Below are positions 1 to 7,646 of a DNA stretch of 64,000 nt, in pieces. The position numbers and the translations under genes were made by a program. The DNA is from CAZKCI01 sp964551475 (GTDB lineage Bacteria > Auribacterota > Erginobacteria > Erginobacterales > CAZKCI01), in the NCBI GenBank assembly GCA_964551475.1, contig CAZKCI010000023.1, positions 28,870-92,869 on the forward strand. The letters run 5' to 3'. Position 1 is the stretch's first letter; every line of letters begins with the position of its first letter. The notes under the pieces are model-generated. The model ran no database searches. It saw nothing but the letters and a program-made list of their open reading frames with translations, and was not told the origin of the DNA.

Positions 1-377
1 TGGGTGGCCAGAATCTGCCGAAGCCGGATGAAGGCTCGCATGATGGCGATATTCACTTGAATGGCGCGTTGACTATTGAGGACGCTCGATAGCATCGCCA
101 CGCCCGGTTCGGTGAAAGCCATCGGCGGATAGCGTAGACCCAGGCGGTCGGATTTGGAGGTGCCAAATTGGCGCCTCCAATTTGTCAACTCTTGCTGATC
201 CAACACAAACATGAAATCTACCGGGAAACGATCGATGTTCCGTCGAACCGCTCTTTTCAGGGATTTGGCGTCGATCCCGTATAACAAGGCCAAGTCACGA
301 TCCAGCATCACCTTCTTCCCGCGCAGGAGTAGTATTTTGCTCTCGATCCGTTCCGTCAGAATCATCTTATCGCTCAT
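1..377 (-). CDS. ORF6N domain-containing protein (5' part, truncated by window edge)
   Basis: Reading leftward from the ATG at 375-377, an open frame runs off the window edge without a stop. The first 125 residues contain MSDKMILTERIESKILLLRG, then a DRDLALLYG segment, a K-x-L-K-R-A-V-R-R-N stretch, FPVDFMFVL, a W-R-R-Q-F region and PPMAFTEPGVAMLSSVL. This is the order expected of the ORF6N (KilA-N-related) DNA-binding domain found in phage antirepressors and in many chromosomal bacterial genes of unknown role. Only the N-terminal domain is in view, so the C-terminal part and any phage context cannot be judged. Codon use looks less GC-biased than in the glycan genes that follow, which would suit mobile-element origin. 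Confidence 0.8.
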   Translation of the reverse strand, partial: MSDKMILTERIESKILLLRGKKVMLDRDLALLYGIDAKSLKRAVRRNIDRFPVDFMFVLDQQELTNWRRQFGTSKSDRLGLRYPPMAFTEPGVAMLSSVLNSQRAIQVNIAIMRAFIRLRQILAT

Positions 378-629
378 GGCACGCCTTCGCTCAACGGCTA
401 CCGCACCTGTTTGACGCGGTCGCTATCCCCGACAGTCTTGATCCGCCCAGCCGGGCAATTTGACAATTTGACACCGTCCCTCCTCCCCCAAGAATGTCGC
501 TCCCACGAATCGACGAAGAGCGCGCGCCAGAGTCGACTGTGGGAGGGGCGTCTCGCCCCGATCCAAGTCGGCGAGGATCGCGACAGGAATGTCGCTCCCA
601 CAAACGGCGTGGCCGGATCAACAACGGGG
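378..629. repeat. Intergenic region with GTGGGAG...CTCCCAC hairpin repeat (class A)
   Basis: No gene is seen here. A half-unit ending GTCGCTCCCAC lies at about 490-506. A full unit lies at 539-602: GTGGGAGGGGCGTCTCGCCCC, GATCC, a short variable centre, GGATCGCGAC, AGGAAT, GTCGCTCCCAC. Each arm also holds a small internal palindrome. The same layout recurs at 22827, 27150, 30115, 46481 and 60965. Confidence 0.8.
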
Positions 630-2141
630 TCAGTTTGATTTCATGCATCTGCTCACCCTCACCCTCTCCCCCTTCCGCACCGGCACGGGGGAATGGGGCC
701 GTTCCCCCTCGCCCGCTTTCATCCCCAGATCGCGCGCCGTCCTTGAGGTCATCCCGACGACCAGCGCAAACAGGAAGGCATTGGCCGGGATATGAAAGTT
801 GAAATCCATGAAGCTGTGGACGATGAGCGCGGTGGCGGAGGCGTATCCCCCGACGAGGAGGAAACGGCGGCTCAGGGGGCCGGGAAGAAGGGTCGGGGGG
901 CGGCGGGACGACTTCCGCCCGGGCAGGAAGTCGGGATGGAGCGAGCGCAGCGGCAGGTAGAAGGAGAGCAGAGCGGCGAGGACGATAAGCAGGCCGATCA
1001 TCCCCGTCTCCACGGCGAGCTGGAGATAGTCGTTCTCGGCGAAGGGGTAATCGTAGCGGGTGGAGAAGGACTTGTAGCGGCCGATCCCGTGCCCCTCCGG
1101 GTTGTAGACGAAAGCGAAGGTGTTGAGTCCCGTCCCGAGAAGGGGGTAGTCGCGGACGATCTCGATCGAATCGGACCAGACGCGCAGGCGGTGGGGGGGG
1201 GCCTTTCCGGTCGGGTGCAGGCGTTCGAGAAGCTGGTCCCAGCCGAAATAGGTGAAGGCGGTGAGGAAGAAAAGGAGGAGGACGAGGAGGGCCTGAACGA
1301 TCGCCCGGGTGCGGGCGAGGCGCAACCGGCGGCAGAGTAAGGCGAAGAGGCCGAGGGAAAGGAGAAAAGAGAGGATCCCGCCCCGGGAGACGGTGAGAAA
1401 AAGGGCGAGGGCCATGATCAGAATCATGAAGACCATCAGCGCCTGGACCGGATCGAAGCCGGAGGGCGAGCGGCGGCGGGGCCCCTTGTGGAGACGGTCG
1501 GAGAGGAAGAGGGACAGGGAGAGGGGGATGACCATGGCGATGAAACCGGCAAAATGGTTGCGGTTGACGAAGGGGCCGAAGGGATGCGCCCGGGGGTCGC
1601 TCACCTTCCGGATCCAGTAGAGCTTCCCGGACCAGCTGAACTTCTGGATGATCCCGAAGAGGGAGAGGACGAAGCCGAAGGCGGTGAGGACGAGGATCAT
1701 CCGGGTGAAAACGGAGAGAGATTCGGCGTCGTCCGCCTCCGCGACCGCGAGAAAGACGGCCAGGCAGGCGATGAGGCGCATGAGCTCGGCGAGCGTCGCG
1801 GCGGGGCGGGAGGAGAGAGGACGCCAGCTGCCGGCGCCCTCGTTCCCGCCGGCGGGGGCAGAGGCGGAATGGAAAAGATCGTTCAGAGCGGGAGGCAGAG
1901 GAAGAAGCTGAAACAAGACCAGAAGAAAAAAGAGGCCCAGGCAGACGCCCAGGGGGGAGGCGAGCGACGGAAAACGGAGAGACCCCGCCCGCGCCTTGGA
2001 CCAGAGGAGAAGAGCGAAGAGAACGGCGGCGCCAAGGTTGAGGACCGCGGAAGACCAGCCTTCGACGCCCCCGAAAGCCAGGGCGCCGAAGGCGACCAGG
2101 AGGAGAGCGCCCCAGGAAATCAAGGAAGCGAGCGATGTCAT
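630..2141 (-). CDS. O-antigen ligase-like polytopic membrane protein
   Basis: A 503-residue protein with about ten to twelve hydrophobic segments. It has the Wzy_C/O-antigen ligase layout: N-terminal helices, the NRNHFAGFIAM stretch in the middle, a SRGGILSF segment, a periplasmic loop containing HRLRVWSDSIEIVRDYPLLG and GLNTFAF, then FAENDYLQLAVETG. The R-x3-W...PLLG-x-G pattern and the ENDYLQ-x2-x-E-x-G motif are typical of ligases and polymerases that use undecaprenyl-diphosphate glycans. The start was set at the ATG at 2139-2141, because it overlaps the TGA of the upstream tandem GT-C gene by 4 nt (ATGA), which implies translational coupling; the frame stays open far upstream only as a shadow of that gene. 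The role is ligation or polymerisation of a lipid-linked glycan or glycosylation of a surface protein; the acceptor cannot be told from the sequence. Confidence 0.8.
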   Translation of the reverse strand: MTSLASLISWGALLLVAFGALAFGGVEGWSSAVLNLGAAVLFALLLWSKARAGSLRFPSLASPLGVCLGLFFLLVLFQLLPLPPALNDLFHSASAPAGGNEGAGSWRPLSSRPAATLAELMRLIACLAVFLAVAEADDAESLSVFTRMILVLTAFGFVLSLFGIIQKFSWSGKLYWIRKVSDPRAHPFGPFVNRNHFAGFIAMVIPLSLSLFLSDRLHKGPRRRSPSGFDPVQALMVFMILIMALALFLTVSRGGILSFLLSLGLFALLCRRLRLARTRAIVQALLVLLLFFLTAFTYFGWDQLLERLHPTGKAPPHRLRVWSDSIEIVRDYPLLGTGLNTFAFVYNPEGHGIGRYKSFSTRYDYPFAENDYLQLAVETGMIGLLIVLAALLSFYLPLRSLHPDFLPGRKSSRRPPTLLPGPLSRRFLLVGGYASATALIVHSFMDFNFHIPANAFLFALVVGMTSRTARDLGMKAGEGERPHSPVPVRKGERVRVSRCMKSN

Positions 2142-5100
2142 CCGGTCCCCTCGCGCGGCTGCGAGACGATGGAGAGGAGAAGGAATATCAGAAGGGTCGC
2201 CATCAGATGAGGCGCATAGGACGGGCGGGACCGGGGAGCGAGAAAAGGACGGAGGATGTCGTCGGGACGGGCGGGGAGGCGCACAGGCGCCGGGGCTTTC
2301 GTAGGCGCCCAGAGGTCCTCCAGTCCCCGCGGATCGGAGCGAATCCGGTCCCATTGGCCGAGAAGCGAAGCGGCGGGGAAGATGCGGATGGCGGGGTCGA
2401 AGGAAACAGAAGACTCGCGCAGAAGCCCCCAGTAGTAAAACTCGTTCTCGAAGAGGGAGGGCAGATAGCTCAGATAGGAGGGCGTCCGGAAGAGATCGCC
2501 GGAGGAACGGCGGGCGACCTCGCTGATCTCGTAGTATTCCTTCCGGGTATAGAACCAGGATCCGTGGGCGAGCTCGATGTAGTCGGAATACATCATCGCT
2601 CCCGGGGGTTCCTGGGCGGCCGACGCCGACAGGTCGTCCCAGGAGGCAGCCGGGCGGAGATCGGGCCAGGGGGACAGATCCTGGCAGATCAGCGTCGCCA
2701 CTCCGTGGGGGATGAAATGTATCCAGGCCCAGGCTTTGACCCGGTCCGGCGCCCAGCGGGCGAGGCGAAAGGTCTCGAGCCTCCCCCAGTGGCTGAGAAG
2801 CAGGATAAGCATCAGAGCGCCGATCGCCCAGCGAAAAGGACGCCAGCGGCGGACGAGATCGCGGGCGGCGGCGGCCATGATGACGACGAGCGGTATCCAG
2901 GCCGGGAAGTAATGGCGGATGACCTGCGCTGCCCCCGTATACGTGACGGCGACGGCGGCGCCGAAGAAGAGGGCGAGCAGAAATCCGAGGCCCTCCGGCA
3001 AGCGGCGGCGGCGGACGGCCCCAGCCGCCCAGATGAGGGACGAGATGGCCGCCGCGGTCGCCAGGGGTCCTTCGGAGACGAAAAGGTAGCGCCAGAAAAA
3101 CCAAAAATCCACCGGCAGCGCCCGGGCGTGGAGGAGGTTGTCCCGGAAGGTGGCGGCGAGGATGCGGTGATAGGGGACATAGGAGCTTCCGACCGTGCGG
3201 GTGGAAAGGAAGCTCAAGACCTCCCAGCCGAGCCAGACCGCGGCCGCTCCGCCGAGCAGGGCGATTCCGCCGACAACAATTTCTCTCCGGCGCGGCCCCC
3301 GGAACAGCCTCAGGATGCGCCAGACGCCGTCCACGGCGAGCAGGCAGAAACCCGGCCAGAGGTCGGACGAGCTGAAGAAGAGGCTGGCCCCGACGAGAAG
3401 GCCGGCGGCGAGGAAACGCCGGGGGCGGCCGGAGGACCGGGCGGCAAGGTAGGCCCAGAGGGCGAGGGCGAACCAGAGCCCGCCCCCGGTGGCATGGATC
3501 CCCCAGGTGGAGTAGGTCACGGCCCAGGGGGAGATCGCCCAAAGAAAGGCGGCGACCAATCCTGCCGCGCGGCCGGCGGCCCGCCGTCCCAGGCCGTAGA
3601 TCAGGAGGACCGTGATCAGCCCCTTGCAACAGGTCCAGAACTGGATCGTCCGGGCCGAGGACCCCAGCAGGTAGTCGAGGAGACAGCGCTCCAGGAGGAA
3701 GAACGGCTTGGCCATCGAGGTGACGGTCTTGTTCACGTCGAGCTGGGTGAGGTGGACGGCGAGGATGAAGGGAGAGGCGATCCCCCGGCCTTGGAAGAGC
3801 GGGAAGGTCCTACCCTTCTCCACATAGGTCCGGTATTCGGCGTCGTCGCCGCCCATCTGGGAGAAGCGTTTCAACCCGTGGAAACGGAAGACGGCGGCCA
3901 CGGCCAGAACGAGAGCGAGAACGATGACCAACCGCGCGGCCTGGAGCCCCCGGACAAGTTCGGACGGCGCGGGCGCGGAGAGGAAGAGGACGAGGAGACC
4001 GAGGGCGAGAAGGGCCAAGAACGGCGGCCAAGCGCCCCGGAAGGGGAAGACCGCGAAACGGACGAAAGACCAGTAGATGTTCGTCCCCCGAGCCCCGTCT
4101 TCGTGGACCCATTTGACCGTGACCGCGTCGGCCGGACGGGGAGGATGGGCGCGAAAGGCGAGGACCGCCGCGACCGGGATGACCCGCAGGTCGGGGTCGA
4201 AAACCTCCTTCCTCTGGCGCACGAATCCCCAGTAGTAGTCCTCGTTCTCGTAAAGAAAGGAGGGGTCGGAGAGGTGGGTGCCGGCGCGGAAGGCCTCCCC
4301 CTCGATCGCCCGGCAGGACTGGGCGATCTGGAACATCTCGAGGGGATAATCCCAGATCCCCCGGGTGATGGCCAGGTAGTCGCCATAGACCAGGTAGAGC
4401 GGGCCTTGCGCCTTCTCCCTCTGGGCAAGCTCGGACCAGCTGTGGAATCGAGGAACCTCCGGCCAGAGAGCGGCGGGCTGATTGGCGGGGGCGAGGACGC
4501 GACCGGCGGGAGCGTTTTCACTCATCCAGGCGGCGAGGCGGAAAGCGCCCTGTCGGCTGTACCGGTAGACGAGAAGACTTTTCCCCGAGAAAAGGAGGGC
4601 GGCGAGGAGCAGGAGGGCAAGAATCGCCCCCCGGACGAAGCGGCGGGAACCGGAGAAAAGGACCCTCCCCTTGAGCCAGGAGGCGGCCAGCCCCCCGATC
4701 GGCGCCAGGGCGAGCGACCAGGCGAAGACATAGTGGCGGGCGCACTGGGTCGAACCCGACCAGGTGGCGGCGGAGATCGAAGCGAGGGAGGCGGCGAGGA
4801 GAGCAAGCAGGGGGAAACGATCGGAACGGTCCGTTCGGAACACCGCCCGGACGGTCCAGATCAGCGAGACAATCCAGAGAATGAGCTGGGGCCGGCCTTC
4901 GGTGGCGTGGATCAGACGAAGCCAGAAAAGATGATCGATCGGAAGCAGGCTGGCGTGAAAAGCGTTGTCCTCCGCGGTCTGGGCGAAGCCGGCCCAGAAG
5001 GGACGGTACGGAACCGCCAGGATCCGGGACTGGATGAGACCGAGCGCCTCCCAGAGAAGAGGGAGAAGGAGGAAACCGAAGAGGAGCGTGAGACAGCCGC

Positions 5101-5947
5101 GGAGCGCTTTCCGGCCGGGCGGGCGGGCGGCAGACCGCGCGTCCCCCTGGTAGCCGCAGGCTTGAGCCTGCGCTCCCTCCAGCCACCGGCGGATCGCGGC
5201 CAGGCCGAGAACGGCGACCGCCGGCCAGATCACGGTCGGATTGGCCAGAACCGCCGCCCCGAGGCAAATCCCGACCAGCAGGGGAATAAAGCGCAGAGCG
5301 ACAAGACCACGGAAGGCGAGAAGGAGGAAGAGGAGGCTGTCCATGGTGGGTATGCCGTATGTGCTGTAGCGGGTGAGCCAGGGGGAGACGGCGGCGAGGG
5401 AGGCGGCGATCAGGCCGGCCGCCGATCCGAAGAGGCGGCGGCCGATGGAGAAGACGACCAGAACGACGGCAAGACCGGAGATCGCCAGCGACCACTGCTG
5501 GCGGTACAGGGTCAGACCGACCGCGCCTTCGATCGCCGAGAGCTTCAGCATATAGAGGGGCTTGGCCAGCGAGGTGAAGGCCATATCACGGTAGGAACGC
5601 CGGGCGAGGTCGTTGGCGACCATGAAGGGGGAGAAGGCCCTGAACGCGAATGAGGAAGAGGGATGGCTCAGGCGCCAGGAGGAGTAGCCGTCGCGGACGC
5701 TGTTGAGATAGGAGGCGTCGTCACCCGGCGTGGGGCCGTAGGTGGAGAGATCGAAGAGGCGGACCAGTCCCGCCAGGGCGAGGATCAGCAGGAGGATCGC
5801 GCCGACGCTGACAGCTGATTTTCTGGTCCTGGACGGAGAATTCATCGAGGGGAAAGCTCTGCCATCAACCTGCGTTCTCATAGAGAATAACCGATCGGGA
5901 GAGGAGAAAACAGGGGAAACCCCGCAAAATGAATGTCCTCCGGACAT
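2138..5947 (-). CDS. Tandem two-module GT-C glycosyltransferase-like membrane protein
   Basis: A 1269-residue polytopic protein built from two homologous modules, about residues 45-655 and 665-1269. Matching landmarks in module 1 / module 2 are GDD 75-77 / GGDD 699-702, SLAKP 126-130 / SMAKP 744-748, SPW 188-190 / 806-808, YST 194-196 / 812-814, RHYVFAW 404-410 / RHYFPAW 1011-1017, YGDYLAITRGIWDY 521-534 / YSDYIELAHGSWFY 1120-1133, YENEDYYWG 566-574 / FENEFYYWG 1166-1174, and FDPDLRVIP 583-591 / FDPAIRIFP 1183-1191. The early acidic GDD suits the first-loop catalytic Asp of PMT/ArnT-like GT-C enzymes using polyprenyl-phosphate sugars. A single-module relative lies at 13577-15559. Residues 259-269 are encoded by a hairpin repeat. 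Start uncertain: in-frame ATGs at 5881 and 5845 are also possible; 5845 gives a more typical N-terminus (basic residues, then a membrane helix). None has a clear ribosome site. Confidence 0.8.
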   Translation of the reverse strand: MSGGHSFCGVSPVFSSPDRLFSMRTQVDGRAFPSMNSPSRTRKSAVSVGAILLLILALAGLVRLFDLSTYGPTPGDDASYLNSVRDGYSSWRLSHPSSSFAFRAFSPFMVANDLARRSYRDMAFTSLAKPLYMLKLSAIEGAVGLTLYRQQWSLAISGLAVVLVVFSIGRRLFGSAAGLIAASLAAVSPWLTRYSTYGIPTMDSLLFLLLAFRGLVALRFIPLLVGICLGAAVLANPTVIWPAVAVLGLAAIRRWLEGAQAQACGYQGDARSAARPPGRKALRGCLTLLFGFLLLPLLWEALGLIQSRILAVPYRPFWAGFAQTAEDNAFHASLLPIDHLFWLRLIHATEGRPQLILWIVSLIWTVRAVFRTDRSDRFPLLALLAASLASISAATWSGSTQCARHYVFAWSLALAPIGGLAASWLKGRVLFSGSRRFVRGAILALLLLAALLFSGKSLLVYRYSRQGAFRLAAWMSENAPAGRVLAPANQPAALWPEVPRFHSWSELAQREKAQGPLYLVYGDYLAITRGIWDYPLEMFQIAQSCRAIEGEAFRAGTHLSDPSFLYENEDYYWGFVRQRKEVFDPDLRVIPVAAVLAFRAHPPRPADAVTVKWVHEDGARGTNIYWSFVRFAVFPFRGAWPPFLALLALGLLVLFLSAPAPSELVRGLQAARLVIVLALVLAVAAVFRFHGLKRFSQMGGDDAEYRTYVEKGRTFPLFQGRGIASPFILAVHLTQLDVNKTVTSMAKPFFLLERCLLDYLLGSSARTIQFWTCCKGLITVLLIYGLGRRAAGRAAGLVAAFLWAISPWAVTYSTWGIHATGGGLWFALALWAYLAARSSGRPRRFLAAGLLVGASLFFSSSDLWPGFCLLAVDGVWRILRLFRGPRRREIVVGGIALLGGAAAVWLGWEVLSFLSTRTVGSSYVPYHRILAATFRDNLLHARALPVDFWFFWRYLFVSEGPLATAAAISSLIWAAGAVRRRRLPEGLGFLLALFFGAAVAVTYTGAAQVIRHYFPAWIPLVVIMAAAARDLVRRWRPFRWAIGALMLILLLSHWGRLETFRLARWAPDRVKAWAWIHFIPHGVATLICQDLSPWPDLRPAASWDDLSASAAQEPPGAMMYSDYIELAHGSWFYTRKEYYEISEVARRSSGDLFRTPSYLSYLPSLFENEFYYWGLLRESSVSFDPAIRIFPAASLLGQWDRIRSDPRGLEDLWAPTKAPAPVRLPARPDDILRPFLAPRSRPSYAPHLMATLLIFLLLSIVSQPREGTG
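5150..5172. repeat. Class C hairpin repeat half-unit inside a coding region
   Basis: A GTAGCCGCAGGCTTGAGCCTGCG element matches the arms of the intergenic class C repeats at 52063-52155 and 59887-59967. It lies in frame in the tandem GT-C gene and encodes residues QAQACGYQ between two membrane helices of module 1. Confidence 0.75.
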
Positions 5948-5949
5948 TC
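5931..5949. promoter_or_regulatory. Perfect palindrome in divergent intergenic region
   Basis: GAATGTCC-TCC-GGACATTC is an 8-bp perfect inverted repeat with a 3-nt centre. It covers the most upstream candidate start of the tandem GT-C gene and lies between two divergent genes. It could be an operator, or simply an mRNA hairpin at a start codon. Confidence 0.35.
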
Positions 5950-5973
5950 ATCGCGGGGCAAGCAGGAGGCATA

Positions 5974-6002
5974 TTGAAATGATGAAATATATATGCAATA
6001 TT
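5974..6002 (+). promoter_or_regulatory. Putative sigma70-type promoter for the sulfatase-like gene
   Basis: TTGAAA (5974-5979), a 17-nt spacer and AATATT (5997-6002), preceded by an extended TGC element, lie in an AT-rich stretch that stands out from the GC-rich surroundings. A transcript would have a leader of about 45 nt before the ATG at 6056. Confidence 0.4.
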
Positions 6003-6055
6003 AAGCGAAAGAGCGGCTGACCGACACGGCGGCTTTTCCGCCCTTCCTATTACCC

Positions 6056-7543
6056 ATGCACCACCGGTTTCGGACAGCTTGCGCCCTCCTCTTTCTTCTC
6101 GTCGTCTCCTGCCGGCCCTCTTCCCCGCCGCCGGAACGGCCCGACATCATACTGATCTCCATCGATACCCTCCGGGCCGACCGCCTCGGCGGCTACGGCT
6201 ACCCCCGGCCCACCTCGCCCGCCATCGACGCCTTCTCCCGCGAGTGCGTCCTTTTCAAAAACGCTATCAGCCAGTCCCACTACACCGCTCCCGCCCACAT
6301 GTCGATCTTCACTGCTCTCTCCCCCTTCGTCCACCGGATCGACAACATCGAGCCCCAGGGAGAGACCGTCTCCACGCTCTCTCCCGAGATCCCCAGCCTG
6401 GTCGAGGTCCTCGCCAGCCTCGGCTACGCCACGATCGGAATGCACGGGGGAGCCAACCTGGATCCGCAGTTCGGCTTCGGACGAGGATTCGATTCCTACA
6501 CCGCCGACTTCTACGACTGGGAGAAAAAGCAAGGAGCCGATCCTCGCCATCTGGAAACCGTCCTGAACGCGCTCCGAAAACGGATCCGGGACAGCCGCCG
6601 GGAAGGGGGTCCCCTCTTCCTCTTCCTCCACCATTTCCTCTGCCACGACCCCTATCTGGAGGGGCCCGAGGATCTCCGCTACCGCTTCGTCGAGAGCGTC
6701 CCGGAAGGTCTTCCGGACCGAAGAGAGGATCCGGCCAGGGTGAGCGATCCCGGAGACGAAAAGAACTATTTCTGGAACCGGGTCAACCTCGCCGAGCCGG
6801 ACGATCGGCGCTATGCCTCCGACCTGTATGACGGCGGCGTGCTCTACTCCGATTTCCTTCTCCGGGAATTTCTGGACTGCCTGAGAAAGGAGGGGGTCTA
6901 CGACAACGCCGTCGTCATTCTCCTCTCCGACCACGGAGAGGAGTTTTACGAACACCAGGGGCATCTTCACGAAAACCTGTTCATCGAAAACCTCCACGTC
7001 CCCCTGATGATCAAATTCCCCCAGGGCCGCGGCCGGGGGCGGGTCGTCGAAACGCCGGTGCGGACCATCGACACGCTGCCTTCGGTCTTCGACTACCTCG
7101 GCCTCCCCATCGCCCACCGCGTCCAGGGTGTCTCCTTCATCCCTCTCCTCACCGGAAACGGGTCCTACCTCCCGCCCCTGGTCTCCTACGCTTTCGCCCG
7201 GCCGCCCCACCACCAGGACTCCGTCCGCATCCGGGACGGCGATGACGTCTACACCAACTTTCGCTGGCAGGGCATCCCCGACTGGCTCTTCGACGCCGGG
7301 AACGACCCCCGTGAGGAGGAAAACCTGGCCGGGGAAAGAATCGAGGCGGTGGAAAGACTGCGGGAGAAAACGCGGGAGATCGCAAATAGCGACGCCGCTT
7401 TCCGGCGTCTTTTCGTCGGCCGGGCCGCGGCGAAGAAGGCGCCCGGGGTGAAGACCCCCGCCGGAAGATCATCTTCTCCGAACACTCCGAAGATCGACCC
7501 GGAACTCTGGAATCAGATGAAGGCGCTGGGATACCTCAAATGA
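6056..7543 (+). CDS. Sulfatase/phosphatase-superfamily lipoprotein
   Basis: A 495-residue member of the alkaline-phosphatase/sulfatase fold. A signal peptide ends in the lipobox VVSC with Cys19, followed by Arg, so the protein is probably a lipoprotein. The N-terminal metal site is seen as IDTLRAD (Asp37), and a second metal motif as LLSDHGEEFYEHQGHLHEN (about 285-303). The nucleophile region reads SHYTAPAHMSIFTALSP (Thr77). A classical sulfatase would have C/S-x-P-x-R here, which matures to formylglycine; Thr followed by x-P-x-H resembles phosphotransferase or phosphohydrolase relatives instead. It may cleave or transfer phosphate-containing groups or sulfate on surface glycans. It is transcribed divergently from the GT-C gene on its left. 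No good ribosome site is seen upstream of the ATG. Confidence 0.82.
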   Translation: MHHRFRTACALLFLLVVSCRPSSPPPERPDIILISIDTLRADRLGGYGYPRPTSPAIDAFSRECVLFKNAISQSHYTAPAHMSIFTALSPFVHRIDNIEPQGETVSTLSPEIPSLVEVLASLGYATIGMHGGANLDPQFGFGRGFDSYTADFYDWEKKQGADPRHLETVLNALRKRIRDSRREGGPLFLFLHHFLCHDPYLEGPEDLRYRFVESVPEGLPDRREDPARVSDPGDEKNYFWNRVNLAEPDDRRYASDLYDGGVLYSDFLLREFLDCLRKEGVYDNAVVILLSDHGEEFYEHQGHLHENLFIENLHVPLMIKFPQGRGRGRVVETPVRTIDTLPSVFDYLGLPIAHRVQGVSFIPLLTGNGSYLPPLVSYAFARPPHHQDSVRIRDGDDVYTNFRWQGIPDWLFDAGNDPREEENLAGERIEAVERLREKTREIANSDAAFRRLFVGRAAAKKAPGVKTPAGRSSSPNTPKIDPELWNQMKALGYLK

Positions 7544-7548
7544 ACGCA

Positions 7549-7585
7549 GGGAGCAGGGAGTGGGGAGTAGTGAGTAGTAAATTAT
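7549..7585. repeat. Heptanucleotide degenerate repeat GGGAGTR
   Basis: Four successive 7-nt units (GGGAGCA, GGGAGTG, GGGAGTA, GTGAGTA) follow the stop codon of the sulfatase-like gene. This is one of several families of short tandem repeats in the window gaps. Confidence 0.6.
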
Positions 7586-7646
7586 TAAAATCCTTCCCCC
7601 CCGGGGAGCGGATTGATGAAAACGGCGTCTATCGATCCCTTCCCTT

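Noticed and set aside
1..377. Prophage at the left edge
   Set aside because: One partial ORF6N gene is not enough; such domains also occur outside phages, and no integrase, capsid or attachment site is in view.
2142..3629. N-terminal extension of the O-antigen-ligase frame to 3629
   Set aside because: The extra residues are Arg/Pro-rich and overlap the upstream gene in another frame; the ATGA overlap at 2138-2141 gives the natural start.
2135..5653. Very long plus-strand open frame (1172 codons) opposite the tandem GT-C gene
   Set aside because: It is an antisense shadow in GC-rich DNA: the translation is dominated by G, E, R, D and P with no domain pattern, while the minus strand encodes clear membrane modules. 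The same applies to long antisense frames at 11587-13653, 22901-24229, 24305-25726, 37977-39410, 41657-42724, 52992-54431, 55271-56794 and 61039-62439.
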